Positions 7,901-18,200 of a stretch of 64,000 bases of DNA are shown here, one piece after another. The translations under genes were made by a program, and so were the position numbers. Source of the stretch: Takakia lepidozioides (lineage: Eukaryota > Streptophyta > Takakiopsida > Takakiales > Takakiaceae); contig CM060733.1 of the NCBI GenBank assembly GCA_030704615.1, positions 32,118,001-32,182,000 of the forward strand, given 5' to 3'. The first letter of the stretch is position 1. Every line of letters begins with the position of its first letter. Below the pieces are notes generated by a model. The model saw nothing but the letters and a program-made list of their open reading frames with translations. It searched no databases and was not told the origin of the DNA.

Positions 7901-10634
7901 AGAGAGGAAAGGGACATTGTCAATTTCGAATGTGCGGGCGGCCTGAAGACAATATCCATTGTCTGATAGAATTTCCGGGGTATTCTCATCAGAGAGTGAA
8001 CATAGTCCCTGCACCTCTGTTCACCAACTTCCAAAATCTCGAGTCTGAGCCTAAAGCCCTGGCCCTGTTGGGGTCTTATTGCTGGGCAGCTCACACACAG
8101 CAGATCGATGCTTGTGTGAAGGGCCTTCTAGAGAAAATCTGGAAAGCCCGAACCAATTGCTTATACCAAGGTACCCAGTGGTAATGGGCACATACCACGT
8201 TGGATATGGTTGTGGGTTCAAACCACGGTCTGGTGTGTCATGAAGGTGTCCACCTTTCAGCTGGAAGGCAGTAGCCCTTCGGGATGAAGAGACACCATAA
8301 GTTACGCTCCCTTTGGGAGGCGTCATACTTTTCTTACCAAGGTTAGTCCCACTACTGGAGTGAGTCCCTCACAAATGTAGTGTCCGTTTCCTCTTGTTCC
8401 GCCCTAACTAGGCACAGGGTCTATAGCCACAAGGCTACAGCAAACGTCTCATGAGTACATTCTCTACCTTGTTGGCGTGGCTCTGTCTGTTTCATAGACC
8501 CAACTCCCTCCCTTGGATCTAGAATTATGGTATTCCATGACCAAGTCTTACACTAGGTTGTTTCTTAGCAGAGCCTTCTATGCTGAACCGAGCAATTTCA
8601 AGTCCAGCTGGGAATTCCATTACTTCTGATCATAACACCCACTTCATGTTTGCACGGTCATTCATAATTGGTGTATCTTGTGCAGGTGAATAATGCTGGG
8701 CTCATGGCATGCCCACAGGCATACACAGATGATGGTTTCGAATACCAACTCGGGGTTAGACATTTCTGTCTCAAGTCAAAATAGTTTCTTTCAGGAACTC
8801 AATCCAGGCCAGTTTTGAAGAAATTGCAAAGACAGTAAACCATTTGACAGAGACTGTGTAGGTTAAATTATTTTGTGTTGAAGATGAAGCAAGCTTTGTT
8901 TAACATAGTTGGAATATATGTGGGTAATGTCTCTGGCTCAATGCAGGTGAATCATCTAGGCCATTTTCTGCTTACAGCATTGCTACTAAACAAGCTCAAA
9001 GCATGTGCTGCCACTGGGTACTTGCATACCTTTCTTAGAGTCATCACTAGAAAGTTCTAGTTCAGGAAAAGAAAGTTTAGAGTCCTGTTGGCCACCTTCA
9101 TGTGTTTTCTACTGGTGTAGACTGTCAGTGAGAGCAAACATCGTTAGACCTTCCCTGAGTCTCTATCTCCTTTGAAGGCTGGTTTAGTTTGCTAGCCCCA
9201 ATGGTACTGCCACTAGCACTTTGGCAGATATTTAGCTCCATCTGGTGTCACCTCTTATGTCTCTAGTTTTGTGATTTATTTTTGGCACAGCTTTCAGGTA
9301 GAGCCTTACAAATTTGTTGGGAGATTTTGAATTGAGAGCAGGCCAAAGTCGAGAGTGGTGGTGCTGGCGTCAGCTGCTGAGCAGATTGGAGACATTGACT
9401 TCAGTGACCTCAACTACCAAGGATCTAGAGGTAGCTGGTCTTCTCCTTCACTTTGGACAGGAACCTTTTGGGGATTGGTAAGGAACTGTGGAAGGACATC
9501 TATGTGTGGGACATCTGGTTAAATTGGATGACCTTACTCATGCTGGAGTCAACCAATGGAAGAGAGGGATGTAGGGGTTAAAGAGAATGATGAACTATTT
9601 AAGACTGATGTTCTTGCTGTAACCTTGTGGCCAAAGCACAAGGGGAGAGGTGAAAATGGGGAGATTAAGAAGCTGTACTTAGATGTTGGGTTCAGGGTAG
9701 AGATAGGACAGCCGTTGTCCATTTTGTCTTTTCATGCCACACTGCAAAGTAATAGCACATGTGGTTTGACCTAAAAAGTTCTGGTTGGCACAGCCTATAA
9801 CCCATGGTTTGCATATGGGCAATCGAAGCTGGCCAACTGCCTCTTCTCTCATGATCTGTCTCGGCGTTGCAAATCATTGGGCATTCCGATCACATCAAAC
9901 TGTATGCACCCAGGAATTGTAAATACAGAGGTACATCTACCACTCTCTCTCACTTGTCTTGGGTCTCCTCGATGTCGAGTTTGGTCCAGTGATTTTTGCA
10001 GTTTTGGTCTGAAGTGAATGCGAAATTACTAATTAATGTTGCGATGTGACATTATGCAGTTGCAAAGATATGTGTTCCCACAAGCTGTGTCGGCCACTCC
10101 CCCGTCAGGCCTACTAGCTTTCGTTCAAAAGCTAGTGGGACTTCGTGTAAGTCATTCTTTTGTATCTGTTCTATATGTCTTGTGAACACCATATATTTTC
10201 TTTATTTATTTATTTCTCTCTCCTATAGTATCGTGCAATGGCAAACAACGTCATGTGAGTACATTTTCTCTCCCATGCAAGTCTTTAATCAGGGTTTTGT
10301 ACAACAGTAATGCCAAGCACCTGATTGGATATGAAGTGTTTAAGATTTTTGGTCCGATCACTTTGGTTGACAGATCTAGTGATGTTGTGGGGAGGGGGTG
10401 ATGCAGACACCAGAGGAAGGAGCATCCACGACCGTGTTCTTGGCATCAGCAGTGCAAATGGAGGGTGTCACAGGGGGTTACTATGAAGATAGCCGAGAAA
10501 GAAAACCCAGTGCCAAGGCAGTCAATAGCAAGTTAGCTCACTTGTTGTGGGCTGTCAGTGAAGACTTGACAGGAGCGACTCCTGCTCTAGAACCTCTAGG
10601 CCTCAGTGTGCAACCTGCAAAATTCCTCACGTAA
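4972..10634 (+). CDS. Short-chain dehydrogenase/reductase, retinol-dehydrogenase-like
   Basis: Ten exons join in frame to about 323 aa: 4972-5044, 5409-5465, 5846-5918, 6258-6345, 8686-8754, 8947-9017, 9342-9430, 9794-9930, 10060-10146 and 10407-10634. The classical SDR features appear in order. The NAD(P)-binding motif TGGNTGIG is split over introns 1 and 2, CRNREKG follows, then CDLASLGSV, NNAG at the start of exon 5, NHLGHFLLT, and the catalytic YGQSK (YxxxK) in exon 8, with MHPGIVNTE after it. The order and length match the retinol dehydrogenase 11-14/WWOX-like SDR branch, which includes plant FOREVER YOUNG-type proteins. Substrate and cofactor preference cannot be read. The start is the first ATG in frame with exon 1, and an upstream exon is possible. 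Intron 4 (6346-8685) is swollen by LINE-A and SINE insertions, and introns 2 and 9 carry tiny LINE-A tails. No stop or frameshift interrupts the exons. Confidence 0.88.
5532..5575 (-). mobile_element. 44-bp LINE-A 3'-end micro-insertion with 15-bp TSD
   Basis: A 44-bp copy of the LINE-A 3' end in reverse orientation is flanked by perfect 15-bp repeats CCTACATGGTATAGA at 5517-5531 and 5576-5590. It sits in intron 2 of the SDR gene. The duplication shows it is a real retrotransposition product, severely 5'-truncated. Confidence 0.9.
6393..6436 (+). mobile_element. 44-bp LINE-A 3'-end micro-insertion with 10-bp TSD
   Basis: This is a forward copy of the terminal LINE-A motif ending TCTTATGAGTACAT, flanked by TCTCTTGCTC at 6383-6392 and 6437-6446. 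It lies in intron 4 of the SDR gene. A second, slightly longer tail ending AATGAGTACAT follows at about 6465-6516. Confidence 0.8.
6465..6516 (+). mobile_element. Second short LINE-A 3'-end fragment
   Basis: This short LINE-A terminus (GGCCACAAGGCTTCGGCAAAC ... AATGAGTACAT) follows closely after the 6393-6436 insertion. The flanks are CT-rich and similar to the first site, so insertion at nearly the same target is likely. A separate duplication could not be delimited. Confidence 0.65.
6554..7484 (+). mobile_element. Young 5'-truncated LINE-A copy with 16-bp TSD
   Basis: The insertion is flanked by perfect repeats TCTCTAACTTAGACTA at 6538-6553 and 7485-7500. It holds an open frame (6579-7478, 299 codons) for the C-terminal end of the LINE-A reverse transcriptase protein. 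This includes the zinc-knuckle-like CPLCGQSEDSIHFLIHC and an EDIWK segment, and is almost identical to the C-terminus encoded at 18324-19030 on the other strand. The reverse-transcriptase core itself is missing, so it is not autonomous. It landed inside an older copy of its own family. Confidence 0.9.
8173..8334 (+). mobile_element. tRNA-derived SINE, copy 1
   Basis: A Pol III-like A box (ACCCAGTGG, truncated) and a B box (GGTTCAAACCA at 8215-8225) are followed by a tRNA-unrelated body with GGAAGGCAGTAGCCCTTC and GACACCATAAGTTACGCT. The same blocks occur in the same order at 62916-63100. The short direct repeat TACCAAGGT at 8164-8172 and 8335-8343 is the likely target duplication. The SINE inserted into the older LINE-A copy. 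Confidence 0.8.
10229..10262 (+). mobile_element. LINE-A tail fragment in SDR intron 9
   Basis: ATGGCAAACAACGTCATGTG followed by AGTACAT is the terminal part of LINE-A. Flanking TTTCTCTC stretches on both sides may be the duplicated target. It lies between exons 9 and 10. Confidence 0.6.
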
Positions 10635-11144
10635 TACTTTCGTCTCTCCTTCGATTGCTTTCTGTCCTTGGGGTTGACATCTGGAGATGGGAGAAGTGCA
10701 AGCTCTGTCTTGCTATATGTTGTTCTACTTTCTTTGGGTCCCCAGAGATTCCTGCGGACGTACTATACAATTCTTCCTTCTGCTCCCCATTCTTCATACT
10801 GTTTACAGGGTTATTTGTACAACGGGATACTCTTTCTGTGTAGCACTCTGGGTGGATAGACAATACCCACAACTGCAATCTGCAGGGTTCCTTCCCTTAT
10901 GGTCTAAAGGCAGAGCTGACTATTCTAGAGATCAGTAAGTGCATTATTTGTTCAGCTGCAGTTATAAAATAGGGTTTGTTGTGTAAAGGGTGTATGATGG
11001 GCATCTCTCTCTTATAGCAGCCGTAGCATTTCAAAGTTTGATCGGGCTCGTTACAACAAAATATACAAATCCTTTTCACAGCAGGGGAGCAAGCAGTCAA
11101 GATAAGTCGAAAGCCAAGTTACCTTATGACGACAGAATTGGTGT

Positions 11145-11775
11145 GTGGGGACACAGCTGGAAAAACTGTTCCTATGATTCAAGACAGCCCTGATGAACTG
11201 GAGTATACTTCAAAGGCTTACAACGTTCCCATTAGTTCTTCTGAGATTGTGGAAGCAATTGAGCATAAAACTGATATAAAGCTGGTGGACCTGATGGCAC
11301 AGTCAACGAGCTTATCAGGCACGGTGGTGATCCCATGATAGAGGCCCTTGTACTTCTCTTTAACCTTATCTGGAGGACTGAAATGATCCCCTTTCGCTGG
11401 CGACAGGGGGTCATTGTCAATCTATACAAGAAGGGTGACAGAGAAGAACCGGGGAACTACCGAGGCATCACGCTCCTCAATGCTGTTGGCAAGATATTTT
11501 GCAGAGTTATAAGTACTCGTCTGGAGGTTGATCTGGAATGTAGAGGTTGTTTCCACGAAGGCCAAGCTGGCTTTCGGTGAAACGGAGGCTGTGTGGATCA
11601 TATCTTCACTCTAAGCCAGATTATGCAGGGAAGGAAAAAAGAAGGGAAGTCCACTTTTGTTTTTCTCTTGAATGTCAAACAGGCTTATGACACAGTGTGG
11701 AGAGATGGTCTATGGCTCCGACTGTGGTCATGTGGGATCAAGGGAAAGATGTGGAGAGTTGTCCATAACTTGTAT
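11145..11775 (+). mobile_element. LINE-A reverse-transcriptase fragment, truncated at both ends
   Basis: The translated pieces correspond to the start and middle of the LINE-A RT domain: GKTVPMIQDSPDELEY, then WRQGVIVNLYKKGDREEPGN, GHCFHEGQAGFR-type residues and the KQAYDTVWRDG motif. Stops at about 11336 and 11578 and a damaged stretch near 11265 disable it. It breaks off in an (ATGAA)-like stretch at about 11775 with no LINE-A 3' end, so it was cut by a later event. It lies between the SDR and NDUFAF3-like genes. Confidence 0.8.
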
Positions 11776-12216
11776 GAAATGAAATGAGAACTCGAAAATT
11801 GTCAATAGAAACTCCTCTAGGCACTCTTTCTGGATCACATCTACGACGTGTGCCAATGCGGGAAGACAATCGATAAGATGCTGTTGGTAGGCGGTAAAGG
11901 TAGTGCAGATGGGCCCATTGAGGAGAGATTGTAGAGAGTTGGAGGCATAGCCGAAAGCTGCAGCAGGACAAGGTATGGGGCAGGCTTCATCAGCATGCTT
12001 CCTGCTAATTTTCAAACTCTGAGCGTCTGAGTCGCTGGCATTTAGTACTTAGTACCCTCAGATCGACACGCATCTTGTGGTTGTCTCACTTGGCTTGGGT
12101 TCCCCATCGTTCGTGGTACATACCATGCAAGAAGGAGCGAGATTCTGTCCTAACCAAACCACAACAACAATTCTGGAACATTTTTAGTTTATCCCGGGGC
12201 GACACTAGTTGGAGCG
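11776..12216. other. Spacer before the NDUFAF3-like gene
   Basis: A reverse open frame at 11728-12015 has no resemblance I recognise and overlaps the LINE-A fragment, so I do not call it. The rest should hold the promoter and 5' UTR of the gene starting at 12217. I see no distinctive promoter element. Confidence 0.3.
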
Positions 12217-13940
12217 ATGGCGCTCTCTCTTGGTGTGTGGGGCAAAGGACTTCGCACCTGTGGGCCCATAATCAGGTGCGATTTGCTTTCTCTTATCAGA
12301 AAATGATGTATGACCAGTTTTGATGAGTTTGTTGAGCATGTCCTGAGCTGAGTGAGCAATTGTAGGCACGCTCGGGTGGGGAGAAACAGGCGAGCGTATG
12401 GAAATTATGAGGAGTACGATGTCTTTGCTGGCACTCCTGATTCAACTCACAGAGTTCGTATCAACGGGTCCATTTCTTTCCCCTGCCTCAGACTATGGCT
12501 TTGCAAATGCAACCGATACATGTGTGTTCTGGGAAGGATTTCTTGAGTTGTCCTCTGAAAACATGGCTTTGGTAGACAAAACCGAGTAGCTACAGCTTGA
12601 TTTCCTCCAAAGCCCTCATAATTGGGAGATGGTTATCCATACGACAATCGGAAAGCTGACCTCTGGTTGTAAACTTCACGCCACAGAAGACTGCATGGAA
12701 GTGACATCGTCAGTTCAACGGCGTTGTCTATGTCTTACTGGTCTGGATGGTATGACAGGTACGATGAAGCGGGATTTATTGCAAATGGAGTGAACATTGA
12801 AGGAGGGATCATTTGCCTCAGCCGCCTGACACTCGCTTGGAGTCCGAAGACGTTTGCCGAAATTACTCCCGAGAGGTGCTGCTCCCTTCGTTTATTATTG
12901 AGGACCTCGTCTCCTTCACTTTTCTAAGGGTCTATATTTGGCCTCTCTTTTTCTGTGCCATTCTCAACCCTCAGGGGGACGTCAGTCAAGTCACAGCGAA
13001 TGTGTCGTCTGTGTTCAGTATATGCGATTGCAGTAGCATTGTGAGGTTCAAGATCAGACTGCGATAGCATCTGTCATTGCCCGTCCTTATTTCTACCCTC
13101 AATGGCTGTGGCTAGATCCTCATAGCTGTGTGCCAGAGGTCAAGTAGGTCCCAGCTTATATTTACAGCAAACATTCAATGTTTACATCTTTCTCTTCCCT
13201 TTCATGGGGCTGTGTGGCACCCTTTTTCTTTTCTGGTCACATAAAGAGAATGTGGTTCTATCCTTGGATGACTTGACCTCATGTAACCTGTGTGCATCAC
13301 TGTTGGCTTGTGTTTTTCCTATATTGTGTGAGCAGTTTATCTATCTTTCAGCTTTTGCGGCCCGCCCCTGGTAGGTTGTACAACACCACATGACATCTTG
13401 TTTGCTCTTCCAAATCTTAGTGCAGTATATTCCATTGAACAAGAACAGAGAAATTGTTTTATGCAATGAAGAGATGTACAAAGGTAGAGATTTAGCTTGA
13501 AGCAGTATTAAGATATGTCTGTTTCTTAGGGAGCATCCCACCATGAAGGACTGCAAAATAATAGGGCATGATGTTTAAAAAGATATTCGGCGAGTGCTCA
13601 AAATTGTACTGAAGGGATGTTGAATTGGGCAGAGATATTGGTGCTGGGTTGTGGACGGAAGATAGGATTTGTGAGCAAAGAACTTCGCGATTTTCTACGT
13701 TCAAATGGCATCAAATTGGAAGCAATTGACACGGTATCTTTCTATCATTAGCCCTCTACAGCTGGACATAGGTTTCCAGCATCTGGGAACTTTGAGGAAC
13801 TTTCTCATTCCTGAAGGACTTCCTCTGTCTTATCTTGCCTGCAATGTGTGAGCCAGGCAAATGCAGCATCAACATTCAACATTCTGAATGAAGAAGGGCG
13901 ACAAGTAGCAGCTGCGATGTTACCACAGGGATCTACGTAA
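12217..13940 (+). CDS. NDUFAF3: NDUFAF3/Mth938-domain (DUF498) protein, probable mitochondrial complex I assembly factor
   Basis: Six exons join exactly in frame to 165 aa: 12217-12275, 12366-12467, 12759-12875, 13336-13370 (a 35-bp micro-exon), 13633-13733 and 13857-13940. The family hallmarks are in order: YDEAGFIANGVNIEGG, the LAWSPKTFAEITPE segment, SLSIFQLLRPAP, then EILVLGCGRK, LRDFLRSNGIKLEAIDT and NAASTFNILNEEGRQVAAAM. These match the Mth938/DUF498 fold of NDUFAF3, which in animals assists assembly of respiratory complex I; close homologues exist in plants. The first exon (MALSLGVWGKGLRT) lacks acidic residues and carries basic and hydrophobic ones, which fits a mitochondrial presequence. 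The length is usual for the family. The genes on either side have no evident link to it. Confidence 0.9.
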
Positions 13941-15223
13941 GCCATTAAGTCGCTGTTTTCTTTCTTCAAGCTTCAGATCCAGCAATTACTATACACCACC
14001 ATCAATCCTGCATGTTCTAAGTTGTGTGATGGAAGCACCTGTTCCACAATCTTCTTGTTAGAGGCAGGTCCAGCACGACCCCAATCAGATGAGGGTATAG
14101 AATACTTTGCCCAGACCAGAGATTAGCTTTACACAGTCTGTCTTCAGTACTATGTAAGGGTAGGGTAGCTTGAGCTTTGGAGTATCAGCTTTCTCTCTTC
14201 AAATGAAATGATGAAGTTGCATTGTCACAAAACAGAATCTTGTAACAATAGACAGCAGCTTGGTCCTCTTGGAAAAGAAAGTCGGTAGGAGCTGCTTCTG
14301 CAGTTTTTGCGGCCTTGTTTTGGTTGTGTAACACAAAAGTTTGGGTGCTTCTCCTCTCCTTGTGCACCATATCTTTGTTCTCCATTGCATCAGATGAGCT
14401 AGGGCAATAGACTACAACATCAGAGAAAGTTTGTGCTATGTATCCCTCCACATTCTCAAAACTATGGAAGCTCAAAGCAGAGCATTATTGTGTGGAAGAT
14501 ATCTGCTGTGAACTCCATGTCCTTTGTCTACATTCAGCCCATGAGTTCATTGCTGAAAACTGACTAGTTAAGATGTGACTAGCCATCTGGAGGCAATAGT
14601 TCTTCCTTGTAAAAAATGTCCAGCATACTGCTGTTGAGCTGGATTCAAGAATCCCCAAGTATTTTCATTTTCATTCAGCATCTTGACCAACACACAAGTT
14701 GTGTCCACCACTGCCACATTGTTATGGAGGCTACTACCTGAAGTATTATTACCGAGGTCTTCTGGATTTTGACCCTGGCCCACTACTGTAGTCGTTTAGG
14801 ACGGAGTAAACCAGTGAAGTTGAAAGGCCGGAAGGAAAGAAAGAATGAGACTAGCAGCGGCACCTGGCACATGGAGAGGCTGGGGACCACACACTTACCT
14901 CGTCGAGACTTGAGACCTGTACAGGCTTCATGTACAACCACACATTCTAGCAAGAGACAAAACCTTGGAATACACTAAATTTTTCAATGACGCTGCACCA
15001 GCTTGTCTGTATCGTTGGAAGCTAAACTAGAAGAAGACGAAGGACTTTGGGGGAGAGAGAGAGAGAGTTTCCGGTCGTATTGCAGGCAAGGCTATTGAGC
15101 TTCTTTGACCTTCAGTAACGTAGCAATCAGCATAACGTTGAGGGAGAGAGAAACTTCTTTCCTAGCGGGAAATAAAACCAGAGAGAGAGAGAGAGGGCGA
15201 AGTTACAGTAGTGGATCATAAGT
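13941..15223. other. Unresolved intergenic region, possible small reverse-strand gene
   Basis: On the reverse strand, protein-like stretches occur at about 14568-14783 (containing NENENTWGFLNPAQQQYAGH) and about 14185-14475 (containing YIAQTFSDVVVYCPSSSD). A short ATG exon with a good GTAAGT donor sits at 14899-14931. I could not join these in frame and do not recognise a family, so no gene is called. (GA)n runs occur near 15055 and 15180. The region also separates the NDUFAF3-like 3' end from the start of the next gene. Confidence 0.3.
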
Positions 15224-18200
15224 ATGGGTTGTCTTTCGAATTTGCCTTCTCCTGGTCCAGTTTCCCAGTGTTGTTCCAGGATTGTTGAAACCTCTGGAGC
15301 GCGAATTGGAAGATGGGTTCTCTCCTTTTCAGGCTCCTCAAGTCTAAGGCCCATGACATTGCGCGGGTGGCGGATTGTAAACAACCCAATTGTGGGACTG
15401 TCCCCTAGTGGTCACCGAAGTCTGTCGAGGAAATTGGATTCGCGTACAATATTTGCGGCGGATGTACCTGATTTTCTACCAGCTATCTGGTACATACAAT
15501 CCCCCCTGCTTTCACAGACAAGGTTTTAGAGATCCTTGGGATGGTTGCTCGAAGGTGCTATGGTTGTCACCAGCCTTTTCCTGCTCTTAATGTCCTACAC
15601 AGAAAATGTACTCGTAAGACGTTGTTTGCAGTGGCCTTGTGGCCATTGACCCCGCGCTCACTTCGAGCGGAACACAAAGGGACAGCAACTACCTTTGTCA
15701 GGGGCTGACGCCGGTAGTATGACTTACCTTGGAACAGACTTTTAATCCAGTTTTCCAGATATCCTCTGGAAATCCCTTCACACAAGCATCAATCTGCTGT
15801 GTGTGGGTTTACCCAATAGCTAGGCCCCAAAAGGGCCTGGGCTTTTGGCTCAGCCTCGAGACTTTCAAAGTTGGTAAACAGAGGTTCAGGCACAATTCCC
15901 TTGATGGATTTGAAGAGGTCGTCTCTCTCGTGAGAGTACCCAGGACAATGAATCAGAAAATGAATGTTGTCTTCAGATTGCCCACACAACTGGCAATTGC
16001 AATCCCTCGTCCCTCTCTGCATCTGTTTGCTGTTCAAAAGTAGGCTTCCCGCCCCCGAGTTTGAATTTCAGTCTAGTGCCGAGGTGGGTAAACCCTTGAG
16101 GTCATCCATGATATCCTCTCCCATGTCAATGTCCTAAGCAGAGAAGAAATTAAGCTATAGTCATGAAATTGCTACCTCCAATGCAAACCAAATGTAATGA
16201 TGCATGTAGTGGAGCCATGGTTGTAGTAAGCTATGTACAATCCCAAAAAACTGAGCCTCTGTCCGGACGGCTTCCCAGCCCTGGTGAGATACAGCACTCG
16301 GTAATTGCACATGAGTAGTCTCACAAATCAAGCAACCCTGAGCTACTTTTTCCTCTTCTTCTGTTGGTATTAAGCACCCCCTAACTTACCTCAAGTTTAT
16401 TATGGAATGCAGGACCAAGAGACCCGAGGACAAGCCAATTGGCCCAAGCTTTGATGTATGCTTCTTCCTCTCTCTCCGAAAACAAACACTTTCCCCCAAC
16501 ACACACACGCACACCCCATTCCTTCTGATTTTCTTTGCATGCCTTTCACCTAAGTAAGTTAGTGAAAGCACATTTTGAAGATCGAAGTTCACGTTACAAT
16601 AACGGAGACTCAGAGAGCGCATGACTTTTTACCTACTGACACACTTGCAGCATCTTTTCAATAAGGAGAATGTTCTAGCACTAATACTTAGCCGTTTAAT
16701 CCAGAGGTATGTGACCCACATATCTGTTGATGGAGTGCTGTGATTGTTGTAGATTTGACACCCCAGCGACGTCCCATTTTGCAAGATCCAGTTTTACCTT
16801 AGCTAAATTTCTCAGTGAGTGGCAAGTCAATGCATCATACACGATACAATCATGCTTTAACACTAACATTGCAGCTGCAGCTCAATTGTTATTAAGGGGA
16901 GAAGCACGCAGTGGCGGTGTACTTTTTGTAGAGTGAGTTTGTGCTGAGTTTGTGAGAAACAAATAGATATACTTACTAAAATATGTGCAAAGGTGAGACA
17001 GAGATCCAGATTCACATTGGGTGTGTGAGCAAAATTTTGATTTGGATGTCAATCTGTGCATCTCCTTCACCACTGGAAGAGAACCAAGGAGAAGGAAATA
17101 GGAGGTAGTGCTCTTCGGGAACATGCTTTATTTCCTGTTGAACACAACTACATCTGGGATAGAACAGGCAAAGTATGGACAGCATTCTGACCAGGGGTTG
17201 GGTGTAGTTGACAGCTGAGGAGGCCACACTTCGGCAGCTTGATGCTCTTCAGGATAATGACACCCCGTATCCAGACCATGGCGTAGAGGTCATGTACAGG
17301 GTATGTTTCACACACGTTTTTGCTTTTGCCTCTTTATTGGCAATTTGCATTATGACGTCCTCATAAAAGTACTCTCTTCAATCAGCCCTTTAAAATGGAG
17401 ATCTGTTTCTATTATCTCAAGTTTTTAACTCTCTCTTTGTGGCTCTCATTCAATACACTCTTTCACTATTCATTGACAGTGTTCCTGTTGAACACTGACT
17501 TTGATGTATTATTTTGGGCAGAGTGCCTATTTAGTGTTTTACCCTCCTTATTCTGGTAAAGAGGCTGTAGCAGGAAAGGATGAACCATCCCCCTCAGAAC
17601 TGTTGTAGCTCACTCACACCTTGACAGAACACCGTGCAAGCCAGAAAAACCAACGTATGCCACCTATCTTCTGCACAGCAGGAGAAATTTGCAAACAAAA
17701 GGAATTGTTATCAAGGGTGCCAGTTTTACTAGAGATTTAATTCTCCATTGGTTTGCGATTGCAGTTTGCAGGATTTGACCCCTTTAAACGCTCAGAGTAC
17801 TTTGGTCCCTTCTTTGATCTTGGCCAGGTGGGAAGTTTGCTCTTTGAGTGCACTGTACCGTGTGTTGGCCTGAATAAAAATGAGAACAATGAATAAATAA
17901 GAGCATTATTCAGTCTTGCAGGGATGCTTGCCATGTATTCTGAAAGATCTTGTTTCTTATATTATTTACAATCACCGTAAGGAACTACCACTCCAAACTA
18001 GGAAGATATATGAGAATAGATGCACCCTTTTGATTTTGCACACCCAGTGCACTGGATTGAACAAAAAAATACAAAAACTAGCATGCTTATCATGGAGAAA
18101 GATTGTACTCATAAGACATTGTTTGCCGTAGCCTTGTGGCCATTGACCCCGCGCCCAGTTTGAGCGGGAACAAAAGGGACAGAACCTACCTCTGTCAGGG

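Larger units (their letters stand above)
6543..8460 (+). mobile_element. Older degenerate LINE-A copy, interrupted by a younger LINE-A and a SINE
   Basis: The protein-like remains (VWVGNSN at about 7515, then the zinc-binding C-x2-C...H-x4-C region near 7925-7980, then the LINE-A terminus ending ATGAGTACAT at about 8460) align with the C-terminal half of the LINE-A polymerase, with many stops and deletions. The copy is split by the 931-bp LINE-A insertion at 6554-7484 and by a SINE at 8173-8334. It lies in SDR intron 4. Confidence 0.75.

Noticed and set aside
14899-14931. Short reverse-strand ATG exon with a GTAAGT donor
   Set aside because: None of the acceptors tried downstream keeps the frame open into the protein-like stretch at 14568-14783, so no gene model was built.
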